From contig CM051034.1 in NCBI GenBank assembly GCA_027627225.1, positions 20,072,480-20,136,479 on the forward strand: a DNA stretch of 64,000 nucleotides, in the 5' to 3' direction. The notes beneath the pieces were generated by a model. That model was given only the letters and a program-made list of their open reading frames with translations. It searched no databases and was not told the origin of the DNA. Source of the DNA: Congeria kusceri (Eukaryota > Mollusca > Bivalvia > Myida > Dreissenidae). Both the position numbers and the translations under genes were made by a program. Of the stretch, positions 60,501-64,000 are shown piece by piece. Numbering within the stretch: the first letter of the stretch is position 1; each line of letters begins with the position of its first letter.

Positions 60501-63500
60501 AATAATACAGATGTTAACATGTATTTTTTATTTTGACATCAAAGAAATTATACGAAACACTCAAATATAAACACTGATTGTCAAATAAACAAATGCGTTT
60601 ACAAGGGAGACTACTCCACCAGACTTATACCTGGGCTACGTTCCACTATACACTGCACCATTAACTGCATCAAATTTTGTGATGTGAACAATACGAATTT
60701 AAAGAAAGTAATGATTGTTTTTGCATCTTTAATTCTCGAAAAGTTCTCAATTTATTTTCACACTTACCTTCTAACCTTACCAAACTAATTATGTGATAAC
60801 ACCTATTCCATTTAAACTCAAAATAACAACAAACACAGTTCCTTTTTTATTCCGAAACAATGCAACAATCAGCAGCAATTAGCGACCGCGAATATATGAC
60901 CCCCATCCCGCGAAAGTGTGACAAACGATCAATAAATCGCTAATGGGGTATCATTACTACTCCTCTTTGACAAGCGGCTAGTGGGTATTGTTGTCATAGG
61001 AACCCATAAAGGGATTAACAATCTAAAGTTTATTGATGGCCCAATATAAGTTTTATGGTACACTAACATCGATTTTTGTGATTGACCGGGACAAAATGCA
61101 TCTCACTGGGACGCCAGGACAGACCTCGCGAAACCGGGACAATCCCGGTGAGACCGGGACGTATGGCATGTATGCCAGAATTATTCAACAGTCATGAGGG
61201 CCAGAATTCTTGTCAATTTTCCTGGAACTCGTACATTTTTACTGGCTTACAGAGACAGTTCCTAGCAAACCACCAAGACTAATACACAATTCAGTGTAGA
61301 TATTCCTCCTTGCGCTTAATGAACACTGAACCAGACATTTTTCTACGTGGACCACAAGCTTTCCATGTACTGTCCTCCTACAAGAAACAAACGGATATCG
61401 CAATTCTCAGAGTTTGGGCGAATAAGTCACAGGCGAGTCGAGTGGGAGTAGGCCTGTGAACTGCGCGAAGATATCATGGAGTCATTACTCCTCGTCACGG
61501 CATCAGCTATCAGTTGTTCACATACTCGGAGTGACTCTGCGTAATTTTGAGGCGGTCTTAAGCTACCACTCCACATAATTTTGCAGAGTAATTACTGGCA
61601 TTGAACATTCTGAATCTGCGATGGCGAGTAATATATTTGTCATGCTTGAGCTGTACTGCATAAGACAAATCGAGGGTTAAGCGTGAAATTATTGTATATG
61701 ATATTGAAATGTTAAGCAGATACAACAGTTTCATTCTCACACCTCGTAATATAGTGATTTATCTAGACCTAATCAGTGCGGCGCCGTGCCACGCACCTTT
61801 ATTGATCTGCCACCCTGCCCTTTTCAAAGTTAATTAGCGCCTCGTGCCCTCTTATCTATCGACTGTATTGCCCTTAATGAGAGCCCTTAGATATAACATT
61901 TTATGGTAAATTAATCGGTGACCAACTGATAAGATCAGCAGTAGGGGCAGTCAGCTTACGAGTTAGTCAGGGTTTCCCGCAGGCCTGTTTCGCTTGTCGG
62001 GCCCGACATGCCTTCAAAGGAGTTAGTCATGTGCCGACATGTATAATAACCCCGACATGCTTTAATTTTCAAAGCAACAACCCTTAATCCCTGTATCTAT
62101 TACACCGATCTTTACTCACAGGGCCATAAACAAACGCCGTATTGATCGTAAGGTCTAACGTCCAACAGTGTTATTGACAAGTGACCAAACTGTGTTGTCC
62201 CGCCCACAACGATCTCATTAGCCTATCAAATACGGCAATTTTTTGGGCGGAGTTTATACCTTACTAACAGCTAAAAACGTGTTTGACAACAAATACTATC
62301 GTTGATGGGAAAAGTGAACAGGCATTTGAAAACATTTAATTATTATATTTAACGTTTTATTTTATCCCAGTAATATCGTTATCCATTTCACAAATTGACA
62401 ATCACAAATATGGAAACCAATAATGTAATATAGAGCCTCATTTTAAAACACAATTTAACGTCGTCAAACATAATTTTGTTCTAATAAACCAGAACACGTA
62501 GGTTTTTATGAGGCATCCTTGACCTTGTGCATGGCAATTGACGCACGCTTTTGTAGCAAAACACGCTTTTTACATGGAGATACAGGCCCGTATTTTATGT
62601 CTATTAGGAACCGCATATTCAAGTATTTAAAAACAACTGTCATTTTTGGGGTGATTTTTTCGGCTTTTAATGTCCAAATGTAGTATAACTGATTTTAATT
62701 ATTGATTTCTTTTGCATCCCAAAAAAATTAATGAAATAAAAAACAAGTTTTGAAAGAAACGAGCGGTCATTACAGATTTTCAAGGCGGAAAATAGCTAGG
62801 ATTTTCAACACATCTGAATACCACGTATGATTGAAAATGAATTCCATAAAAATGCAGCGTAGTATTTTGACGTGCACTGCCTCCAAAGGAACTAGGTTGT
62901 ATTCAATTAAGAAACCGCGGTAGTTGTGATACAAGTAGGAGAAATGTTTTTTAATAGTTTCAGTATTATAAAAGTAAGAATTCCCAAACTAAAGATACTG
63001 CAAAGAGAGTTGCCCGTCCGAGCAATAGGTAGTTTAAGATATAAAGAGCGGTAGTTAAAGCGATACTGCCGATTTTATCGCCACCGGGATTTCGAACGTC
63101 GATGCGTCCGAGTTTAGGTTGTTCGATTTGAGCAGTGCAGCCAATTTCAGGGAGCAGGAGTTGATCGTTGAAGCCGATTTTGGGAAGCTGGGGTGGGGGG
63201 ATGCCCCTTTCGAAGAGGTGGGGGTCAAATGGAGCGGCTGATCTCGGGTGGGGGGTAGGGGGGAATTGTCGAACAAACGAATTGTCGGCTACTGTATTCA
63301 ATCCGAGTTTGTTTTCTAAATTTTCTATCTTGAATTAAGCTGTTCATCACTTATCTAAATATTAGCAGCAATGTCATCATCAACAACGTATCAACCACAA
63401 AGTAAGAATACAAATATTTCCTACAATAAAAGAAGATGAAAAATAATACCAGGGTATACCGGCAAGTATTTTACTATTAATGAGCAGGATTTTGACTTGC

Positions 63501-64000
63501 CCATAAATAGTTTTAGTTTGACAGTCGTTAATAAGTTTTCATGTATGATTGCCCAATTTGCACATATTCTTATGAATAATAAATAAATTGTCTGATCATC
63601 GAAATACTATAACTTGACAATAATAAGAAACAACAATAATGGAAAATGAAATTTGTTAACTATTTGACCTGAAAAAAACAACATCAAACAGGTAAAATAA
63701 ATCAGCCAGTAATTTTAAATGTATTAGCGGTTTGAAATATTACTTCTGGAAAATAACCCTATTATAACCTAATGTGCCCTTTTTAGCAGTTTCACCAGGC
63801 ACGCAATGCCCTTTTTGCAAGTCAAGCGCCATGCCCATCTGCCTTTCTAGATTAAACACTAGTAATATCAAGTACCACATACCGCAGTGCAGATCTTTCT
63901 TCTTTAGTTTCTTTAAGGGCTCTCCTTCGAGGTCCCGGGGCACGGCACACTTGGTGCTGGAGCGGATCTTGACCTTCCTGTCCTTGCTCCAGTTGACGAT
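28358..64000 (-). CDS. Adhesion GPCR subfamily A (ADGRA2/3, GPR124/125-like), 3' portion, 13 exons
   Basis: Thirteen minus-strand exons join in one open frame of 1434 codons including the stop. Domain order from the right edge is LRR C-terminal cap, Ig-like domain, hormone-receptor motif (HRM), GAIN region with GPS, seven transmembrane helices and a ~570-residue tail. LRR + Ig + HRM + GPS + 7TM is diagnostic of ADGRA; the membrane block (FYLLAWGVPSIICGITAA, WEPSLGAFFGP) matches GPR124/GPR125. The C-terminus ETSV fits the class I PDZ ligand that links vertebrate members to Dlg-family scaffolds. ADGRA2 acts with Reck in Wnt7 signalling and ADGRA3 in planar polarity; which role applies here is not decidable. 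All exon phases agree. One intron (after exon K) seems to use a GC donor. The first exons and signal peptide lie beyond the window. Confidence 0.95.
31070..32290. repeat. Composite dispersed element with five ~160-bp tandem units
   Basis: Both ends match the 9.15-kb family (CTTGTCCATGGACAAGT near 31150 and 32250; CACCCCTGAATAT end). Between them are five diverged units (period about 160) with GGGCCATAACTCCACTGATG and AGGTGCACAAGTTCACAT. The units end in GACGGACAAGGGCAAATCTA and TATGCCCCCCC. It looks like one repeat inserted in another. ADGRA intron between exons L and M. Confidence 0.7.
32595..32690. repeat. Hairpin/foldback sequence
   Basis: CTGCTGTATTGGCAT and ATGCCAATACAGCTG are inverted copies with a short GC-bearing loop. 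Flanking ATAAGTGATTTCACTAGTA and TGAAATCACTCATTTAAT extend the palindrome. Non-coding. Confidence 0.65.
33211..33387 (-). CDS. ADGRA exon L (second loop and TM4)
   Basis: 177 bases. It codes NMLKKFRKKEHPPPPPMDAP, then a membrane helix with IIRFYLLAWGVPSIICGITA and SFEFYSESN. Acceptor TTCAG; donor TT|GTAAGT. The RFYL..G(V/I)PxIICGITAA block is characteristic of ADGRA. A proline run in the loop may be lineage-specific. Confidence 0.95.
33588..33757 (-). mobile_element. tRNA-derived SINE
   Basis: On the minus strand the head GGTCGCGGTGGCGTAGTGG has an A-box-like start, and a B box GGGTTCGGTCCCC lies about 50 bases on. A body follows with CCCAGTACTGATTCTACCC and TATAAGCCTTAGGCTT. It sits in the intron between ADGRA exons K and L, same orientation as the gene. 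Confidence 0.7.
33827..34012 (-). CDS. ADGRA exon K (TM2-TM3), apparent GC donor
   Basis: 186 bases. It codes FLNVPRKMKHSIINICLSL, a second helix LLLLIIGFTMGIQRVD, then RACQAVGITLHYLSMVTLF and WFTVTA. Acceptor CTGCAG. The phase required by exon L and the family's conserved VTA(R)N junction place the donor at CAG|GCATGC, a GC-AG intron. The only GT alternative in the same phase (TG|GTTCAC, about 18 bases earlier) would remove the end of TM3. Confidence 0.85.
34205..34652 (-). repeat. ~38-bp array made from ADGRA exon J donor, ~11 copies
   Basis: On the gene strand units read TCTCCTGCTTCAG|GTGAGTG followed by CTCTCCCTTTTA. This is the last ~17 bases of exon J with its donor and the start of the intron. 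Unit lengths vary (about 35-39 bases) and one unit lacks its donor. Most copies have CAG|GTGAGT or GTGTGT, against GTTAGT at the real junction. Confidence 0.94.
34653..34771 (-). CDS. ADGRA exon J (transmembrane helix 1)
   Basis: 119 bases. It codes DLSPVRTMVFHMMAIVVYIG, SCVCLLCLMAVIITY and VSCF, one hydrophobic helix right after the GPS, ending two bases into an Arg codon. Acceptor CTCTAG; donor AG|GTTAGT, weaker than the AG|GTGAGT found in many of the roughly 11 junction copies that follow in the intron. Confidence 0.93.
35231..35510. repeat. 56-bp tandem repeat, 5 copies
   Basis: Five nearly perfect copies start at 35231, 35287, 35343, 35399 and 35455, with ATCCAATCACTGCACTCAGA and CACATGTTTAACTTTTAACC. 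Intron between ADGRA exons I and J. Confidence 0.95.
35555..35727. repeat. 43-bp tandem repeat, 4 copies
   Basis: Copies start at 35555, 35598, 35641 and 35684, with CGAACAATCTCCCAGCATTA and AACTCAGTAGTGAAACC. It lies next to the 56-bp array but is unrelated in sequence. Confidence 0.95.
36050..36122. repeat. Foldback hairpin
   Basis: AAACTCGTCCGGGAA...AAGCTCGCC and GGCTTGCTT...TTCCCGAACTCGTTT are inverted copies, giving a ~30-base stem. Part of a larger foldback stretch beginning near 35.8 kb. Confidence 0.6.
36150..37080. repeat. ~390-bp degenerate tandem repeat, three copies
   Basis: GGGTCACCGG...CCGGAAATATTGG recurs at 36231, 36621 and (diverged) 37004. It is preceded each time by an aaaca-rich stretch and followed by (A/T)ACG(G/C)TA(A/C)CT and TTTTTCAGTTT-like bases. 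No coding capacity. Confidence 0.7.
37647..37750 (-). CDS. ADGRA exon I (GPS motif)
   Basis: 104 bases. It codes GGYGDWRTDGCIIVEKSP and TVHCNHLTAFAVLK. This is a GPS: W...GC...HCNHLTxFAVL. The His-Leu-Thr triplet is the canonical autoproteolysis site of adhesion GPCRs (between Leu and Thr). Acceptor TTGCAG; donor AAG|GTAACC. Confidence 0.94.
37780..39963. other. ADGRA intron between exons H and I
   Basis: Contains a block (37796-37922) with repeated TTTCCGACAC / TTTTCGGACACT, resembling ends of a DNA transposon remnant. The rest is AT-rich sequence without a recognisable feature. Confidence 0.4.
39964..40065 (-). CDS. ADGRA exon H (GAIN subdomain B)
   Basis: 102 bases. It codes EPVSNLSEPIELVFEIPST and ELTAAYWDYSSN. 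The PIELVFEIP strand and the CxxWD/YWDYS segment match the beta-rich GAIN part before the GPS. Acceptor TTTCAG; donor G|GTACGG. Confidence 0.9.
40880..41075. mobile_element. Foldback/MITE-like element, copy 8, right end missing
   Basis: It starts with GAGGCATGTTGTGGGAAAAC and keeps the centre, but stops within the second hairpin (GCCTGTGCAGACTGC). ADGRA intron between exons G and H. Confidence 0.85.
42382..42622. mobile_element. Foldback/MITE-like element, copy 9, beside exon G
   Basis: Bounded by AGGCGTGTCTTGGGAAACCC and GGTTTGCCCATGACATGCC. Several deletions in both hairpins. Its right end is about 15 bases from the last base of exon G, within the intron. Confidence 0.85.
42637..42874 (-). 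CDS. ADGRA exon G (GAIN region)
   Basis: 238 bases, 79 codons plus one base. It codes SILVPRSVLNKP, then a Thr-rich linker (ENVTTTTRAP), LTFQFIWYANANLFP and GKSWEVISAVLSVSL. Acceptor TTTCAG; donor T|GTAAGT. A foldback element ends about 15 bases past the donor. Confidence 0.92.
42960..43615. repeat. GGGCTAGT-type dispersed repeat, interrupted
   Basis: GGGCTAGTGAATTTG and CTAGCCCGATCGGGCT (42970-43010) and GGGCTAGTAACGAG (43250) lead to the terminal GCTTTGAAAAATTATGGC and CAAAGACTGTT, as at 14.87 kb. Non-coding. Confidence 0.5.
43620..45160. other. Part of the 12-kb ADGRA intron; nothing recognised
   Basis: AT-rich. A plus-strand frame at 44645-45010 lacks any recognisable domain and I treat it as chance. 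Confidence 0.5.
45160..45240. repeat. Short mollusc-type repeat end with GACGGAC box
   Basis: CCAGACGGATTAATGGACAG and ACGGACGGACGG are followed by TATATATGCCCTCCTTTGGG, the same box-and-end arrangement as at 1-300 and 32.13 kb. Confidence 0.5.
45596..45800. mobile_element. Foldback element (CGGCTAATAAACAACGAT family), copy 2
   Basis: The arms TTGTTTATCGGCCAATAAAC and GTTTATTGGCCGATAAACAA each contain a nested palindrome. Flanks AAGAAATAATTTTCTATA and AATTATTTTGATTCTAACAT are inverted copies. The loop carries GAGGGCGTTAGCCC. Confidence 0.75.
45801..47129. other. Part of the 12-kb ADGRA intron
   Basis: AT-rich sequence; short blocks near 46.55 and 46.93 kb are inverted relatives (CAACGAGAAATTGGT...; ATAAGACATCAAACATAGAA against TTCTATGTTTGGCGTCTTAT), so 46.5-46.98 kb is probably a large foldback element. 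No gene. Confidence 0.45.
47130..47236 (-). other. tRNA-like sequence with T-run terminator
   Basis: On the minus strand, AATAGCTCAGTTCGTTAAAG resembles a D arm/A box, GAGTTCCATACCC resembles a B box, and the sequence runs into CTTTTTCTTTTTTTTT, a pol III-type terminator. Anticodon arm and acceptor stem are not convincing. Probably a tRNA-derived SINE or pseudogene. Confidence 0.4.
47610..48862. repeat. 94-bp tandem array, about 13 copies
   Basis: Period 94 (for example 47701, 47795). Unit pieces are ATGAACTGCCGGAAATCGAA, TGCAGTCATGGGTAAATCAT and AACATAGCTTCACAAACC. Copies differ by few substitutions and one short internal duplication near 48.52 kb. ADGRA intron between exons F and G. Confidence 0.95.
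48924..49179. mobile_element. Foldback/MITE-like element, copy 10
   Basis: Bounded by GAGGGATGTCGTGGGAAACC and TTTTGCCACGACACGCCTC. The second hairpin is reduced. It begins about 60 bases after the 94-bp array. Confidence 0.85.
49180..50165. other. AT-rich part of the 12-kb ADGRA intron
   Basis: No gene, clear repeat or hairpin recognised in this stretch. Confidence 0.5.
50168..50345. mobile_element. Foldback element (CGGCTAATAAACAACGAT family), copy 3, diverged
   Basis: Arms TTGTTTATCTGTAAATTAAC and TGGTTTATTTACAGACAAGC are imperfect inverted copies, with the family flank TTAGAATCGAAATAATTTGC on the left. The loop contains GCGCTGACGCCCACGTGG. Confidence 0.6.
50827..51033. mobile_element. 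Foldback/MITE-like element, copy 11, shortened
   Basis: Bounded by GAGGCGTGTCGTGGGAAACC and GGTTTTCCCACGACATGCC. Both hairpins are largely lost, leaving terminal repeats and the centre with TTTATGTTTAGAAGAGACTT. Confidence 0.85.
51684..51740. mobile_element. Foldback/MITE-like element, copy 12, left end only
   Basis: Fifty-odd bases matching the left terminal repeat (GAGGCGTGTCGTGGGAAACC to AGTGTCATCCTGAA), then unrelated sequence. Confidence 0.8.
51940..52065. repeat. Foldback: inverted ATCATCACCGGAAAGGGAGA
   Basis: ATCATCACCGGAAAGGGAGA on the left is matched by TCTCCCTTTCCGGTGATGAT on the right, separated by about 45 bases. A perfect ~22-bp stem with AT-rich flanks, likely a MITE. Non-coding. 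Confidence 0.75.
52895..52990. repeat. Inverted CTGACCCCATAC / GATACAGGGTCAG repeats
   Basis: ACTGACCCCATACAGTATGA and ATGATACAGGGTCAGTAAAC on the left mirror TAACTGACCCTGTATCA and ATGTATGGGGTCAG on the right. Compact foldback in the 12-kb ADGRA intron. Confidence 0.7.
53675..54606. repeat. 27-bp tandem array, about 34 copies
   Basis: Unit pieces are AATGTACATAACGAAGAGGT and CCTCTAT, period 27 throughout. As 27 is a multiple of three and the unit lacks stops in several frames, it stays open for about 325 codons on the plus strand and for 349 and 308 codons in two minus frames. Peptides would be nine-residue repeats (RGPLRYVHY, IEDLFVMYI, KRSSIMYIT). No splice or family support for translation, so I treat it as a minisatellite in the ADGRA intron. 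Confidence 0.95.
55085..55331 (-). CDS. ADGRA exon F (GAIN region)
   Basis: 247 bases, 83 codons with the split Arg. It codes ISQAVEGIPRQVVDKNKYSQ, FPGMQCSRLDLKLDMTV and GFVFVCSEPSNKTDPYSYL. Acceptor TTTCAG after a T run; donor CTG|GTAGGT. The next intron is 12.2 kb, the longest in the window. Confidence 0.92.
55395..55515. repeat. Foldback: GTGCAATATCGTGTGATGGT palindrome
   Basis: GCAATATCGTGTGATGGT and ACCATCACACGATATTGC are inverted copies, about 55 bases apart; ATGGACTTTTTAG and AAAAATTCCATA extend the stem. Shorter related pieces (TGTGCAATATCATCTGATAT) lie at 55.92-55.98 kb. Likely a MITE. Confidence 0.75.
56479..56573 (-). CDS. ADGRA exon E (GAIN region)
   Basis: 95 bases. It codes IVKSVLLSASRIMNISTSIL and NEAQIQRMSLT and ends two bases into an Arg codon finished by exon F. 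Acceptor ATACAG; donor AG|GTATGA. Confidence 0.87.
56738..56782 (-). repeat. Copy of ADGRA exon D 3' end plus donor (open)
   Basis: On the gene strand this reads ATATATAGGCTCAGTCATCA, then an open frame IYRLSHQAVLGDE and GAG|GTAACT. It parallels IYRLSQHAALGDE and GAG|GTAACC of exon D, about 1.05 kb away. A foldback element (copy 13) is inserted immediately beside it. No acceptor adjoins it, so it is probably an intronic remnant. Confidence 0.8.
56781..57044. mobile_element. Foldback/MITE-like element, copy 13 (intact)
   Basis: Full-length: ATGTGGCGCGTCGTGGGAAA to CTCACGTCGCGCCACAT, both hairpins present, centre with ACCATAAAAGCGGAAATTG on one strand. It abuts the exon D copy at 56738-56782. 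Confidence 0.9.
57709..57751 (-). repeat. Copy of ADGRA exon D 3' end plus donor (broken)
   Basis: On the gene strand CATATACAGGCTCAGTTAAC and GAGGTAATTC match the end of exon D (ATATACAGGCTCAGTCAGC ... GAGGTAACC) about 95 bases away. In exon D's frame it contains TAA right after the LS codons, so it cannot replace the exon end. Confidence 0.8.
57804..57971 (-). CDS. ADGRA exon D (start of GAIN region)
   Basis: 168 bases, 56 codons, phase 0. It codes DARALERLVSAPFRNDED, INPEYVDLASRTIYRL and SQHAALGDE. It lies where the N-terminal GAIN helices begin. Acceptor TACCAG; donor GAG|GTAACC. Two degraded copies of its last ~45 bases plus donor occur in the next intron. Confidence 0.9.
58008..58180. 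mobile_element. Foldback element (CGGCTAATAAACAACGAT family), copy 4
   Basis: TTGTTTATTGGTTAATAAAC on the left and ACAAACAGTTGTTTATTTAC on the right are diverged inverted arms. The left flank AAGAAATATTTCTTTATT and the loop CAGGGTGTTAGCTCAAG match copy 2 at 45.6 kb. Confidence 0.6.
58589..58846 (-). CDS. ADGRA exon C (hormone-receptor motif)
   Basis: 258 bases, 86 codons, phase 0 at both ends. It has the HRM pattern: QCEMNTTKTNKGVYIWKET, LTVELPCKLGEGKVTHHCD and SNGRWSELNLAACEF, that is, paired cysteines with W and GRW. Acceptor TTCTAG; donor GAG|GTAGGA. Confidence 0.94.
59321..59462 (-). repeat. 35-bp repeat of ADGRA exon B donor, 4 extra copies
   Basis: On the gene strand each unit reads GGGATTGCCTTGTTTCTACA then CCACAG|GTAGGG. 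That is the last ~24 bases of exon B with its donor. Copies lie at 59426, 59391, 59356 and 59321, each 35 bases apart, after the true donor at 59461-59462. Skipping to the first copy would add 35 bases and shift the frame. Confidence 0.95.
59463..59746 (-). CDS. ADGRA exon B (Ig-like domain)
   Basis: 284 bases, 94 full codons after completing a split Asp. It contains GDKIPLDCQAA, MFWLRHNQVV and MENSGEWDCLVSTPQ: Cys, core Trp and the SGEWxC signature of an Ig domain. Acceptor GATAG; donor CAG|GTAGGG at 59461-59462. Four extra copies of this exon's last 24 bases plus donor follow in the intron at a 35-bp spacing. Confidence 0.94.
60296..61174. mobile_element. Possible insertion flanked by 12-bp direct repeats
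   Basis: ATGGCATGTATG occurs at 60296-60307 and again at 61163-61174, enclosing 855 bases. The enclosed segment has GACCGGGAC-type motifs near both ends (60317-60327, 61083-61090, 61152-61160). No ORF. The direct repeats look like a target duplication, but a related TGTCCCGG motif lies just outside the left copy, so the boundaries are uncertain. Confidence 0.35.
61175..62960. other. ADGRA intron between exons A and B; little recognised
   Basis: Contains the third copy (61675-61740) of the ~60-bp sequence with GCAGATACAACAGTTTCAT. Otherwise I see no gene or clear element. Confidence 0.5.
62966..63301 (-). other. Unassigned 111-codon minus-strand frame in intron
   Basis: Opens with ATG and codes a Pro-rich start (QFPPTPHPRSAAPFDPHLF), LPKIGFNDQLLLPEIGC, then a hydrophobic end LYILNYLLLGRATLFAV. 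It is denser in CG dinucleotides than the surrounding intron. I recognise no family. A fragment of an inserted element is more likely than an extra ADGRA exon, since no acceptor/donor pair in phase is evident. Confidence 0.2.
63883..64000 (-). CDS. ADGRA exon A (LRR C-terminal cap), cut by window edge
   Basis: 118 visible bases. It codes IVNWSKDRKVKIRSSTKCAV then PRDLEGEPLKKLKKKDLHC. The spaced cysteines and LxxL...DLxC pattern match an LRRCT cap following leucine-rich repeats. Ends one base into a codon; donor G|GTATGT. Upstream LRR exons lie past 64000. Confidence 0.88.

Overview
This window comes from an AT-rich animal genome, most likely a bivalve mollusc. Both genes are split into many short exons by large, repeat-filled introns. 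The best lineage clue is about thirteen copies of a roughly 250-bp foldback element (core GCCTGTGCAGTCCGCACAGG) that I recall as abundant in heterodont bivalves such as Dreissena; that is memory, not a search. Mollusc-style dispersed units ending in GACGGAC-type boxes, and degenerate TTAGGG tracts, fit the same picture.

Two protein-coding genes are supported, both on the minus strand and in tandem. The upstream gene (64000 down to 28358) is an adhesion GPCR of subfamily A (ADGRA2/ADGRA3, GPR124/GPR125-like). Its 5' end, with the leucine-rich repeats, lies beyond the window's right edge. Thirteen exons join in one open frame of 1434 codons including the stop: LRR C-terminal cap, Ig domain, hormone-receptor motif, GAIN region with a GPS, seven membrane segments and a long cytoplasmic tail ending in a class I PDZ ligand (ETSV). 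The downstream gene (18162 down to 745, continuing past the left edge) is exportin-7 (XPO7/RanBP16), a RanGTP-dependent nuclear exporter. Sixteen exons from the start codon join into 651 codons, against about 1087 for the vertebrate protein. About 9.8 kb of non-coding, repeat-bearing DNA separates them. Nothing suggests the two proteins act together.

Layout: 1-745 intron with a dispersed repeat; 745-18162 XPO7 with tandem arrays of 86, 42 and 47 bp and three foldback-element copies; 18163-28000 intergenic; 28000-30563 last ADGRA exon and 3' UTR; 30564-42874 membrane and GPS exons; 42875-55084 a 12-kb intron with 94-bp and 27-bp arrays; 55085-64000 ectodomain exons.

The most unusual feature is that several tandem arrays are copies of the genes' own exon-intron junctions. 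The acceptor of XPO7 exon 10 is repeated about 30 times, the donor of the ADGRA TM1 exon about 11 times, the donor of the ADGRA Ig exon four extra times, and the 3' end of another ADGRA exon recurs twice in the following intron. Each copy carries the splice site, making rows of decoy sites beside the real ones. I found no prokaryotic-type system, CRISPR array or complete autonomous transposon.
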